This document shows, one piece after another, positions 22,435 through 37,200 of a stretch of DNA of 64,000 nucleotides. Both the position numbers and the translations under genes were made by a program. This DNA comes from Argopecten irradians. Taxonomy: Eukaryota; Mollusca; Bivalvia; Pectinida; Pectinidae. The notes below the pieces were generated by a model. The model saw only the letters and a program-made list of their open reading frames with translations. It did not search any database and was not told the origin of the DNA. Position 1 is the stretch's first letter; each line of letters starts with the position of its first letter. The stretch spans positions 62,641,567-62,705,566 of the forward strand of contig NC_091135.1 of the NCBI RefSeq assembly GCF_041381155.1. Direction: 5' to 3'.

Positions 22435-25400
22435 TTAGGATGGCCGTATGGGTGATACACAGATAGAATACTGTTCTATAATTGATTGATAGACTGATAC
22501 TTTAGGATGGCCGTATGGGTGATACACAGATAGAATACTGATCTAGAATTGATTGATAGACTGATACTTTAGGATGGCCATATGGGTGATACACAGATAG
22601 AATACTGATCTAGAATTGATTGATAGACTGATACTTTAGGATGGCCATATGGATGATACACAGATAGAATATTGTTCTAGAATTGATTGATAGACTGATA
22701 CTTTAGGATGGCCATATGGATGATACACAGATAGAATACTGATCTAGAATTGATTGATAGACTGATACTTTAGGATGGCCGTATGGGTAATACACAGATA
22801 CAATACTAGAATTGATTGATAAACTGATACTTTAGGATGGCCGTATGGGTGATACACAGATAGAATACTAGAATTGATTGATAGACTGATACTTTAGGAT
22901 GGCCGTATGGGTGATACACAGATACAATACTAGAATTGATTGATAGACTGATACTTTAGGATGGCCATATGGATGATACACATATAGAATATTGTTCTAG
23001 AATTGATTGATAGACTGATACTTTAGGATGGCCATATGGATGATACACAGATAGATAACTGATCTAGAATTGATTGATAGACTAATAATTTAGGATGGCC
23101 ATATGGATGATACACAGATAGAATACTGATCTAGAATTGATTGATAGACTGATACTTTAGGATGGCCATATGGGTGATACACAGATAGAATACTGATCTA
23201 GAATTGATTGATAGACTGATACTTTAGGATGGCCATATGGATGATACACAGATAGAATACTGATCTAGAATTGATTGATAGACTGATACTTTAGGATGGC
23301 CATATGGGTGATACACAGATAGAATACTGATCTAGAATTGATTGATAGACTGATACTTTAGGATGGCCATATGGGTGATACACAGATAGATTACTAGAAT
23401 TGATTGATAGACTATTACTTTAGGATGGCCATTTGGGTGATACACAGATACAATACTAGAATTGATTGATAAACTGATACTTTAGGATGGCCGTATGGGT
23501 GATACACAGATACAATACTAGAATTGATTGATAGACTGATACTTTAGGATGGCCGTATTGGTGATACACAGATAGAATACTGATCCAGAATTGATTGATA
23601 GACTGATACTTTAGGATGGCCGTATGGGTGATACACAGATAGAATACTGATCTAGAATTGATTGATAGACTAACTTTAGGATGGCCATATGGATGATACA
23701 CAGATAGAATATTGTTCAGAATTGATTGATAGACTGATACTTTAGGATGGCCGTATGGTGATACACAGATAGAATACAGTTCTAGAATTAATTGATAGAC
23801 TGATACTTTAGGATGGCCATATGGATGATACACAGATAGAATACTAGAATTGATTGATAGACTAATACTTTAGGATGGCCGTATGGGTGATATACAGATA
23901 GATTACTGATCTAGAATTGATTGATAGACTGATACTTTCGGATGGCCGTATGGGTGATACAAAGATAGAATACTGATCTAGAATTGATTGATAGACTGAT
24001 ACTTTAGGATGGCCATATGGGTGATACACAGATAGAATACTGATCTAGAATTGATTGATAGACTGATACTTTAGGATGGCCGTATGGGTGATATACAGAT
24101 AGATTACTGATCTAGAATTGATTGATAGACTGATACTTTTGGATGGCCGTATGGGTGATACAAAGATAGAATATTGTTCTAGAATTGATTGATAGACTGA
24201 TACTTTAGGATGGCCGTATGGGTGATACACAGATAGATTACTGATCTAGAATTGATTGATAGACTGATACTTTCGGATGGCCGTATGGATGATACACAGA
24301 TAGAATACTAGAATTAATTGATAGACTAATACTTTCGGATGGCCGTATGGGTGATACAAAGATAGAATATTGTTCTAGAATTGATTGATAGACTGATACT
24401 TTAGGATGGCCATATGGGTGATACACAGATAGATTACTGATCTAGAATTGATTGATAGACTGATACTTTAGGATGGCCATATGGATGATACACAGATAGA
24501 ATACTAGAATTGATTGATAGACTGATACTTTAGGATGGCCATATGGGTGATACACAGATAGAATACTGATCTAGAATTGATTGATAGACTGATACTTTAG
24601 GATGGCCATATGGGTGATACACAGATAGAATACTGTTCTAGAATTGATTGATAGACTGATACTTTAGGATGGCCATATGGGTGATACACAGATAGAATAC
24701 TGTTCTAGAATTGATTGATAGACTGATACTTTAAGATGGCCGTTTGGGTGATACACAGATAGAATACTGTTCTAGAATTGATTGATAGACTGATACTTTA
24801 GGATGGCCGTTTGGGTGATACACAGATAGAATACTGTTCTAGAATTGATTGATAGACTGATACTTTAGGATGGCCGTTTGGGTGATACACAGATAGAATA
24901 CTGTTCTAGAATTGATTGATAGACTGATACTTAAGGATGGCCGTATGGGTGATACACAGATAGAATACTAGAATTGATTGATAGACTATTACTTTAGGAT
25001 GGCCATTTGGGTGATACACAGATACAATACTAGAATTGATTGATAGACTGATACTTTAGGATGGCCGTATGGGTGATACACAGATAGAATACTGTTCTAT
25101 AATTGATTGATAGACTGATACTTTAGGATGGCCGTATGGGTGATACACAGATAGAATACTGATCCAGAATTGATTGATAGACTGATACTTTAGGATGGCC
25201 GTATGGGTGATATACAGATAGATTACTGATCTAGAATTGATTGATAGACTGATACTTTCGGATGGCCGTATGGGTGATACAAAGATAGAATACTGATCTA
25301 GAATTGATTGATAGACTGATACTTTAGGATGGCCATATGGGTGATACACAGATAGAATACTGATCTAGAATTGATTGATAGACTGATACTTTCGGATGGC

Positions 25401-28226
25401 CGTATGGGTGATACAAAGATAGAATATTGTTCTAGAATTGATTGATAGACTGATACTTTAGGATGGCCGTATGGGTGATACACAGATAGATTACTGATCT
25501 AGAATTGATTGATAGATTGATACTTTCGGATGGCCGTATGGATGATCCACAGATAGAATACTCTAGAATTGATTGATAGACTAATACTTTAGGATGGCCG
25601 TATGGGTGATACACAGATAGAATATTGTTCTAGAATTGATTGATAGACTGATACTTTAGGATGGCCATATGGGTGATACACAGATAGATTACTGATCTAG
25701 AATTGATTGATAGACTGATACTTTAGGATGGCCATATGGATGATACACAGATAGAATACTGATCTAGAATTGATTGATAGACTGATACTTTAGGATGGCC
25801 ATATGGGTGATACACAGATAGAATACTGATCTAGAATTGATTGATAGACTGATACTTTAGGATGGCCATATGGGTGATACACAGATAGAATACTGATCTA
25901 GAATTGATTGATAGACTGATACTTTAGGATGGCCATATGGGTGATACACAGATAGAATACTGATCTAGAATTGATTGATAGACTGATACTTTAGGATGGC
26001 CATATGGGTGATACACAGATAGAATACTGTTCTAGAATTGATTGATAGACTGATACTTTAAGATGGCCGTATGTTGGGTGATACACAGATAGAATACTGT
26101 TCTAGAATTGATTGATAGACTGATACTTTAGGATGGCCGTTTGGGTGATACACAGATAGAATACTGTTCTAGAATTGATTGATAGACTGATACTTTAGGA
26201 TGGCCGTTTGGGTGATACACAGATAGAATACTGTTCTAGAATTGATTGATAGACTGATACTTTAGGATGGCCGTTTGGGTGATACACAGATAGAATACTG
26301 TTCTAGAATTGATTGATAGACTGATACTTAAGGATGGCCGTATGGGTGATACACAGATAGAATACTAGAATTGATTGATAGACTATTACTTTAGGATGGC
26401 CATTTGGGTGATACACAGATACAATACTAGAATTGATTGATAGACTGATACTTTAGGATGGCCGTATGGGTGATACACAGATAGAATACTGTTCTATAAT
26501 TGATTGATAGACTGATACTTTAGGATGGCTGTATGGGTGATACACAGATAGAATACTGATCCAGAATTGATTGATAGACTGATACTTTAGGATGGCCGTT
26601 TGGGTGATACACAGATAGAATATGATCTAGAATTGATTGATAGACTGATACTTTAGGATGGCCGTATGGGTGATACACAGATACAATACTAGAATTGATT
26701 GATAGACTGATACTTTAGGATGGCCGTATGGGTGATACACAGATACAATACTAGAATTGATTGATAAACTGATACTTTAGGATGGCCGTATGGGTGATAC
26801 ACAGATACAATACTAGAATTGATTGATAGACAGATACTTTAGGATGGCCATATGGATGATACACAGATAGAATATTGTTCTAGAATTGATTGATAGACTG
26901 ATACTTTAGGATGGCCATATGGATGATACACAGATAGAATACTGATCTAGAATTGATTGATAGACTGATACTTTAGGATGGCCGTATGGGTAATACACAG
27001 ATACAATACTAGAATTGATTGATAGACTGATACTTTAGGATGGCCGTATGGGTGATACACAGATACAATACTAGAATTGATTGATAGACTGATACTTTAG
27101 GATGGCCGTATGGGTGATACACAGATACAATACTAGAATTGATTGATAGACTGATACTTTAGGATGGCCATATGGATGATACACATATAGAATATTGTTC
27201 TAGAATTGATTGATAGACTGATACTTTAGGATGGCCATATGGATGATACACAGATAGATAACTGATCTAGAATTGATTGATAGACTAATAATTTAGGATG
27301 GCCATATGGATGATACACAGATAGAATACTGATCTAGAATTGATTGATAGACTGATACTTTAGGATGGCCATATGGGTGATACACAGATAGAATACTGAT
27401 CTAGAATTGATTGATAGACTGATACTTTAGGATGGCCATATGGATGATACACAGATAGAATACTGATCTAGAATTGATTGATAGACTGATACTTTAGGAT
27501 GGCCATATGGGTGATACACAGATAGAATACTGATCTAGAATTGATTGATAGACTGATACTTTAGGATGGCCATATGGGTGATACACAGATAGATTACTAG
27601 AATTGATTGATAGACTATTACTTTAGGATGGCCATATGGGTGATACACAGATAGATTACTAGAATTGATTGATAGACTATTACTTTAGGATGGCCATTTG
27701 GGTGATACACAGATAGAATACTAGAATTGATTGATAGACTGATACTTTAGGATGGCCGTTTGGGTGATACACAGATAGAATACTGTTCTAGAATTGATTG
27801 ATAGACTAATACTTTAGGATGGCTGTATGGGTGATACACAGATAGAATATTGTTCTAGAATTGATTGATAGACTAATACTTTAGGATGGCCGTTTGGGTG
27901 ATACACAGATAGAATACTGTTCTAGAATTGATTGATAGACTGATACTTTAGGATGGCCATATGGATGATACACAGATAGAATACTAGAATTGATTGATAG
28001 ACTGATACTTTAGGATAGTCATATGGGTGATACACAAATAGAATACTAGAATTGATTGATAGACTGATACTTTAGGATGGCCGTATGGGTGATACACAGA
28101 TAGAATATTGATCTAGAATTGATTGATAGACTGATACTTTAGGATAGCCGTATGGGTGATACAAAGATAGAATACTGTCCTAGAATTGATTGATAGACTG
28201 ATACTTTAGGATGACCATACTAATAC
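22435..28226. repeat. 62/67-bp satellite array (about 85-90 copies)
   Basis: Unit: AGGATGGCCGTATGGGTGAT, ACACAGATAGAATACTGATC, TAGAATTGATTGATAGACTG, ATACTTT (67 bp). A 62-bp form lacks the TGATC before TAGAATTG. Variants (CGT/CAT, GGGTG/GGATG, GATC/GTTC) recur in blocks: 23881 onwards resembles 25201 onwards (offset about 1320), and 22781 onwards resembles 26980 onwards (offset about 4.2 kb). This indicates higher-order amplification. Minus-strand frames of 60-125 codons are repeat artefacts. The right edge abuts the last BRCT-gene exon seen. Confidence 0.95.
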
Positions 28227-31200
28227 TTTGCCTTTTATAAAACTTGTTGCTTTCTTTCTTGTCCTTTCTGTTGTCTCTATCATGACTGTCCCTCCCCAAG
28301 CCGAGGTCCTCCTGAGTATCTTCTGAGTATGAAGCAAACCCAACCTTTGGACACTTGTTAATTGCTCTCTCCCACTCTTCATAATGGATACATTGTATAC
28401 CTGTATCAATGCACAAGATACATAATATCAATAATCATTATTTTTACCCTAGTAAAATTTATAGTACTATAAATACTAAAATCCAAGATCACGGGTGGTC
28501 AGCCAACTTTTGACTGATTTGTCCTAAAATGCAATATGCTTAACTTGGGCCCTTAGAAAACCTACATAAGAAATTTGAGACAGATCCCTTCAGTACTTTC
28601 TCATAAATAGGGGTAACAATCTTAATCAACTACAAAAATCCATGATGACTGCCTGGCAGCCATATTGTTATTTCGATCAATCTCAAAATCAGCATGACAC
28701 TCCTAGGGCCCCAGGGGAACCTACATATGAAATTTGAGACAGATCCCTTTAGTACATATACTTTCTGAGAAATAGCGGTAACAAACATCAACTGCCAAAA
28801 TCCAAGATGGCTGCCTGGCAACCATTTTGTTTTTCAGATCAGTCTCATGACACTCCTAAAGCCCCAGGGGAACCTTCATATGAAATTTAAGACAGATCCC
28901 TTGAGTAATTTCTGAGAAATAGCAGTAACAAACATCAACTTCCAAAATCCAAGATGGCTGCCTGGCGGCCATGATCAGTCTCAAAATTAGCATGACACTC
29001 CTAGGGCCCCAGGGGAACCTTCATATGAAATTTGAAACAGATCTCTTCAGTACTTTCTGAGAAATAGGGGTAACAAACATCAACTGCCAAAATTAAAGAT
29101 GGATACCTGGCGGTCATATTGTTTTTACGATCAGTCTGAAAATCAGCATGACACTCCTAGGAAACAATGAGAACCTACATAAGAAATTCTAGACAGATCC
29201 CTTCAGTACTTTCTGAGAAATAGTGGTAACAAACATCAAATGCCAAAATCCAAGATGGCTGCCTGGCAGCCATATTGTTTTTCCGATCAGTCTCAAAATC
29301 AGCATGACGATCCTAGGGCCCCAGGGGCACCCACATTTGAAATCAAACTCAATCAAACAATTTTTGCTAGTTTCATATCACCAACTTGATCATTTAAGTA
29401 ATAAAAAACAACCATACAAAATTAAATGTGTTGATACCTAGTTTATAAGCAAAATTTTCAGTATCTGCCTTGTGAGTCGTGTCACAAGGTCCTAGTATAA
29501 CAAAGTCTGTGGCACTTGATAATTTCTTGTCAACAGTACAGCCATGCATTACAGCTTTAGACGCCAATCTGTGAAGGTCATCCTGATGTAATCCTGTGAA
29601 CAACACTCGGCGATCATTCATATCCAATGTGGGAACTACAACAAAAAATACATCTTAAGGCTGCAACTTTAGCTTTTCAAAAATCATTAATTACAAAATA
29701 GTAAGAAAGGATTTGTTTAGAGGGGGGGGAGAGAGCAGTCATTGGTGGAGTGGGGATATAAGTGGCATATGAGAGGATAAGTTAACAGGAGCATTATAGG
29801 ATAATAAGTTGAAGGGAAATAAAAGGAGATGAGTTCAGGAAGGCTTACTGGATTGAAAGTTAAAGGGAATCATATGCTTATTGGAAGACAACCAAGCAGG
29901 TTATTAGAGGCTAAGTTTATGGGGTTCTTTGTAGATAAACTGTATGGCTTATTGGTAGAGAAAATTCTCTGCTTATTGATGATTATATATGGTAATTTTT
30001 TGCAATATTACTTTTGGGGCTTATCAGAACCTTTATTTCGAGAAGTTAATTGGGAATTAAATTTATGAGCATAATTGAAAAAGTAATGGGAAATCAATAG
30101 AGGAAAACCTTAGAAAGCTAATTTGAGAATCAGAAAAATAACAAGTACTCATTGTAATGGACACCATTACATAGTCCCCCAAACGCATCCCTAATTGCAA
30201 CAAATCAAGAATGCAGTTGCACAGTGTATATGAACATCTTGGAAGAAATTTGATGTACTTTAATATATGAATTCAGGTTCTCCTAAAATGTACATAACTA
30301 AATAACTTGGTGATCATGACCCAGGACCAGGCCATGCCTTGTACCTGTGTATAGTGCGCACCCCAACTTTTCACTTGAAAATTTATGAAAAAAAGTGCGC
30401 ACTATACACGCAATAATACGGTAATACAAGGCTATTTTCAGAGAAATTGATTTGGCAGTTACCATGACTGTATGGCATCCCTTAAAATTTTAAGTTAAAA
30501 CCCCCATTTACCAATTTTTAATGAATTGCTGAGGAAAAATTGAAAACAGGAAGTTGGCCCAGCGACAATCTTTTAAAAATTTTATCATATTGATCAGCAT
30601 TCCTTCATTCCCCTATATACTATTTTTTATTGAAATCAGAGACCAAAATATAAACACAGGAAGTTAGCCCAGCGGCCATCTTGGAATAGCAAAATCTTTA
30701 AGAAAACGTTTGCATGTTGTTCGCCATCCCTAAATAATCCTATAGACTAATTTTCATTGAGATTGGAGATTGAAACCTGAAAACAGGAAGTGGGCCAGCG
30801 GCCATCTTGGATACCAAAAATTCTTTACAAAAATGTTTGTGTGTTGTTCGCGATCCCTTAAAACTCCTTTAGACCAATTTTCATTGAGATAGAAGACCGA
30901 AACCTGGAAACAGGAAGTGGGCCAGCGGCCATCTTGTAATACTAAAATCTTTACGAAAATGTTTTCATGTTGTTCGCCATCCCTTAAAACCCCTTTAGAC
31001 CAATTTTTATTGAGATAGAAGACTAAAACCTGAAAACAGGAAGTGGTCCAGCAGCCATCTTGGAATACCAAAAATCTTCACGAAAATGTTTTCATGATGT
31101 TCGCCATCCCTTAAAACCCCTGTAGACCAATTTTCATTGAGATAGAAGACCGAAACCTGGAAACAGGAAGTGGGCCAGCAGCCATCTTGGAATACCAAAA

Positions 31201-34200
31201 ATCTTCACGAAAATGTTTTCATGATGTTCGCCATCCCTTAAAACCCCTGTAGACCAATTTTCATTGAGATAGAAGACTAAAACCTGAAAACATGAAGTGG
31301 TCCAGCAGCCATCTTGGAATACCAAAAATCTTCACGAAAATGTTTTCATGATGTTCGCCATCCCTTAAAACCCCTGTAGACCAATTTTCATTGAGATAGA
31401 AGTCTGAAACCTGAAAACAGAAAGTGGGCCCTGGCCATCTTGGAATACCAAAAATCTTCACGAAAATGTTTTCTTGATGTTCGCCATCCCTTAAAACCCC
31501 TTTAGACCAATTTTCATTGAGATTGGAGACCGAAACCTGAAAACAGGAAATGGGCCCTGGCGGCCATCTTGGACTTCCAGTCCGGGAAAAAAAGCATCTA
31601 TGCATCACCCCACACCCTATAGAGTCTGTCTACCAAGTTTCATGATCATCGGCCCAGTAGATTCTGAAAGCTGTGGAAACCCGCGCGGCGGAAGAAAGTG
31701 GAAGAAATAAGAATAAAAATGATAATAATAACTAACTTACATTATATATAATTATAATAATAAAAATACTGCGGTATCTTCATAATTCCAATTGTTCTGA
31801 AATCAGAACGATTTTTAAGTGTTCTAGCAAAATTAATGTTGTGTAACTTACTTACTTTTGAAGAAAATCGGCTTTTTGTGTCCCTATTTTCCTGATGCAA
31901 ATATTCACTGTTGCCATACTTGGAAGGTCTTTCTCACTACGGTGTTTATTCCTGTTGAAAACAAGCGTTCTGACGCCCTTCGCGGGTTAAGTTCATTTTA
32001 CGAATAAAGTCAACAAAAGAAGCGGAACAATATCAAGAAACAATGCATTTTTAGCTCTAATATCGACATCAGTCGGGCACAGAACTGGATACTGGATAAT
32101 AAAATTTCCTGTAATAGTTGAAATAGGAAAATATTACGATGTCAGTAAATAGATGTTTAATTTCTTTTGATTCAATTTCTAAATTTGATGACTTATACCG
32201 AACATTCCTGAGTGACTTCACTTTTCACAGAATGAATGAAACTGCAGTCAGTCCCGCCAAACAGTGACGTCACAATATCGGAATGACGTCACTTACATAT
32301 TTCCCACGGTAGTAAAAAGGAGTACACACTCATTCGAATGCATCTTTTCTTGATCATCAAAGAAACATTTCGCTTTGAGCGTGTAAATAACAGGCAACTT
32401 GCTTTCGTTTTGAATACCATCTTCTGTATATATAATGAAAAAGTTGCAGGATAAACAGAATACACGGTCACTATCTTACAATACAAGCTTTATTTTGGTG
32501 TAGACAGGGAAAACCGAGATTACTCGGCAAAACCTCCTCATCTCATCTCATCGTACAAATGACAGCAGCATCGATATTAATAATAGCATAATAAAAATGT
32601 CCAACGTTGGAAAAATTGCAAGTACATTCATTATTTACATAAACCAGTAATAAGAATAATCATTTATTTCATCTAGACTAAATAATTTGCAAATCCCATA
32701 CACCGCCTGCAATGAGACGTCCTTGGCTTATCGCTACACACGATGCTCTCGATCATGGTCTTATTATTATGTACATTTTCTTGGGATGTTAAATCTAGAT
32801 GTATCTGTTTTCGACAGTTAAATTTCTATGAACATGTGTATTACAAACAGTCTCAACTGCTATTCCGAGACCTTAAGATGCAATCTTGGTCACCTCAGCC
32901 AAAACACAGGGGCATCCAAATTTTGACAGAAACGTTTACTAGTAATTTGATATGTATGGCATTTAAAAGTATTGGAGACCTTTTGATATGCACGTGTATA
33001 TCTTGATGTTTCAAGTGGCTGCCCTCATTATTTTTTGTGAAAAATGAATTATACATATATGTTATAAAACTCAGTAAACTTTTTTATTGTCATTATTGTT
33101 ATATATTAATTACACTGTATGTGATATTTAAACGAAAACACAGATTTTACCTAAGAAGCCAATGATATATATAATGTAAGTATCGGTTAGCTTGTAATTA
33201 ACTTACATTATATATAATAATAATAATAAAAATACTGTAAGAGGTATCTTCATAATTCCAATTGTTCTGAAATCAGAACGATTTTTAAAGTGTTCCAGCA
33301 AAATTAATGTAGTGTTACTTACTTACTTTTGGAGAAAATCGACTTTTTGTGTCCCTATTTCCCTGATGCAAATATGCACTTTTGCCCCACTTGGAAGGTC
33401 TTTTTCACTACGGTGTTTATTCCCTTGAAAACAAGCGTTCTGACGCCCTTCGCGGGTTAAGTTCATTTTACGAATTTAAAGTCAACAAAAGAAGCGGAAC
33501 AATATCAAGAAACGATGCATTTTCAGCTCTAATATCGACATTAGTCGGGCACAGAACTCGATACCAGATAATAAGAATTTCCTGTAATAGTTGCAATAGG
33601 AAAATATTACGATGTCAGTAAATAGATGTTTAATTTCTTTCGTTTCATTCAATTTCTAAATTTGATGATATGATCCCTAACATTCCAGTGACGTCACTTC
33701 TGGTAGGAGTGAATGAAACAGCAGTCAGTCCAGCCAATCAGTGACGTCACAATCACCAGAATGATGACGCTTACATATTTCCCACGGTAGTAAAAAGGAG
33801 TACACACTCATTTGGTTTAGTGAATGTATCTTTTCTTGATCATCAAAGAAGCGTTTCGCTTTGAGCGAAATCGTGTAAATAACAGGCAATTAGCTTTAGT
33901 TTTGAATGCCATCTTCTGTATGTATAATGAAAAAGTTGCAGGATAAACAGAATACACGGTCAATATCTTACAATACAAGTTTTATTTTGATGTTGACAGG
34001 GAAAACCGAGATGACTCGGCAAAACCTCCTCATCTCATCTCATCGCACAAACGATAGCCGTATCGCTATTAATTATAGCAAAACAAAAAAGTCCTACGTT
34101 GAAAATATTGCAAGTACATTCATTATTTACATAAACCAGTAATTAGAATAATCATTTATTTCATCTAGACAAAACAATTTGCAAATCCCATACACCGCCT

Positions 34201-37200
34201 GCAAGGAGACGTCCTTGGCCTATCGCTACCCACGATGCTCTCGATAGTTGTATTATATTATGTAACTTTTCATGGGATATTAAATCTAGATATATCTGTT
34301 TTCGACAGTTAACTTTCTATGAACATGTGTAAAACAAGCAGTCTCAGCTGCTATTCCGAGACCGTAAAATGCAATCTTGGTCACCTCAGTCAAAACACAG
34401 AGGCAGGCAAATTATGACAGAAATGTTTACTAGTAATTTGATATGTATGTCATTAAAAGTATTGGAGACCTTTTGATATGCAAGTGGCTGCCCGTATTAT
34501 TTTTTGTGAAAAATGAATTATACATATATGTAATAAAATTAGGTTAGCTTTTTGATTGTCATTATTGTTATATACACTGTATGTGATATTTAAACAAAAA
34601 CATATATTTTACCTTAGAAGCCAATGATATATATATGTAAGTATCGGTTGGCTTGTAATAATAATAACAATAAGAAGAAGAAACGGAGCAAAAACATTAT
34701 GTCCCCACTTCGTTTAGGGGACATAAATATCGGCTACATCAATAGAGTTTGGTTTGATTTGCTTAGTTTCATGTCCTATCAACAGCCAAGGTCATGTAAG
34801 GATGTTTTAGATTCGATGGTGGAGGAATACCAAAGTACCCAGAGAAAACCACCAACCAGCAGTCAGTACCAGGCAACTGCACCACATGGGATTCAAACTT
34901 GCAACCCAGAGGTGGAGTAGACTCCTGGAAGCCTGAATTTCGGTGGGTACTATCAACAATACTTACCAGACTCTGGTGGGCCTGAATTTATGTGGGTACT
35001 ATCAACAATACTTACCAGACTCTGGTGGGCCTGAATTTATGTGGGTACTATCAACAATTCTTACCAGACTCTGGGGGGCCTGAATTTCTGTAGGTACTAT
35101 CAACAATACTTACCAGACTCTGGTGGGCCTGAATTTATGTGGGTACTATCAACAATACTTACCAGACTCTGGGGGGCCTGAATTTCTTTGGGTACTATCA
35201 ACAATACTTACCAGACTCTGGGGGCCTGAATTTCTGTGGGTACTATCAACAATACTTACCAGACTCTGGGGGGCCTGAATTTATGTGGGTATTATCATCA
35301 ATACTTTCCAGACTCTGGGGGGAGGGGGGCCTGACTTTCTGTGGGTACTATCATCAATACTTACCAGACTCTGGGGGGCTGGAACTAACATCCACAACAT
35401 TTGTCTGTTTTAATGGTTTCTTTTCCTTCATCAATATGCCAAGCATCACTAAAAATAAAGTGAAGAATTATCAAGTGGAATGTAATTTTCCCCCAAAATT
35501 ATCATTTATTTTTAATAGTCTTAAATACAGTGAACCAACAAGTGAAAACAATAACATGACTGAAAGACTAAATATCAAACAAGAGGCCCAGAGGGCCTGT
35601 ATCGCTCACCTGGTTTGTAATGCCAAGTAATGTTCTGAATACAAGTTCATTGTTTCTTTTTCTGAAGGAATTTGAATATTTACATCTAACTCTCCTATTG
35701 GGCCCCACCCCTCCTGCCCCCAGGGGGTCAGAGCCAAAATTTATACAAGTTCTGTTCCCCTTCACCAAAGGATGTTTGTGGCCAAATTTGGTCACAATCC
35801 ATGCAGAACTCGAGCTCTAGGACATAAGTAGCGATTTTATAGGATTTACCTCAAATTCCCCTATTGGGCCCCCCTCCTGCCCACGGGGGGTCAGAGCCAA
35901 AATTTATACAAGTTCTGTTCCCCTTCCCCCAAGGACGTTTGTGACCAAATTTGGTTAAAATCCATGCAGAACTCTAGGACAAGTAGCAATTTATAGGATT
36001 TACCTCTAATTCCCCTATTGGGGGGCCCCCCTCCTGCCCCCGGGGGGTCAGAGCCAAAATTTATACAAGTTCTGTTCCCCTTCTCCCAAAGATGTTTGTG
36101 GCCAAATTTGGTCACAATCCATGAAGAACTCTAGGACAAGTAGCGATTTATAGGATTTGCCTCTATTCCCCTAATGGGCCCCGCCCCTCCTGCCCCTGGA
36201 GGGTCAGAGCCAAAATTTATACAAGTTCTGTTCCCCTTTCCCCAAGGATATTTGTGGCCAAATTTGGTTACAATCCATGCAGAACTCTAGGACAAGTAGC
36301 GATTTATAGGATTTACCTCTATTTTCCATATTGAGCCCCGCCCCTCCTTCCCCCGGAGGGTCAGAGCCAAAATTTATACAAGTTCTGTTCCCCTTCCCCT
36401 ATGGATGTTTGTGGCCAAATTTGGTCACAATCCATGCAGAACTCTAGGACAAGTAGCGATTTATAGGATTTACCTCTATTTTCCATATTGAGCCCCGCCC
36501 CTCCTTCCCCCGGGGTGTCAGAGCCAAAATTTATACAAGTTTTGTTCCCCTTCCCCCAAGGATGTTTGTGGCCAAATTTGGTTAAAATCCATGCAGAACT
36601 CTAGGACAAGTAGCGATTTATAGGATTTGCCTCTATTTCCCCTAATGGGCCCTGTCCCTCCTGCCCCTGGAGGGTCAGAGCCAAACTTTATACAAGTTCT
36701 GTTCCCCTTCCCCCAAGGATGTTTGTGGCCAAATTTGGTCACAATCCACGGAGGACTCTAGGATAAGTAGCAATTTATAGGATTTGCCTCTATTTCCCCT
36801 ATTGGGCCCCGCCCCTCCTTCCTCCGGGGGGTCAGAGCCAAAATTTATACAAGTTCTGTTCCCATTCCCCCAAGGATGTTTGTGGCCGAATTTGGTCACA
36901 ATCCATGCAGAACTCTAGGACAAGTAGCAATTTATAGGATTTACCTCTATTTTCCCTATTGGGCCCCGCCCCTCCTGCCCCTGGGGAGTCAGAGCCTGTG
37001 GCCAAATTTGGTTACAATCCATGCAGAACTCTATGACTAGTAGCGATTTAAAGGAAATGTTGACGAACAATGGACGGACGCCGGACGCCGCGACATGACA
37101 TAAGCTCACCAGCCCTTCGGGCCAGGTGAGCTAAAAATCTAATTATCTGAAAATGTATCTCGAGGAGGACTCTATAAACTTATCTATAATTGTAATTATA

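Noticed and set aside
23456..25614. Minus-strand frames reading YHPYGHPKVSVYQSIL repeats
   Set aside because: They arise from the 62/67-bp satellite and break whenever the unit length changes.
22435..28226. CRISPR-like array
   Set aside because: The units are continuous tandem repeats without unique spacers, in a eukaryotic intron-containing genome.
32743..33006. 87-codon plus-strand ORF in the tandem duplication
   Set aside because: The equivalent frame is broken in copy 2 and the composition follows base content; likely non-coding.
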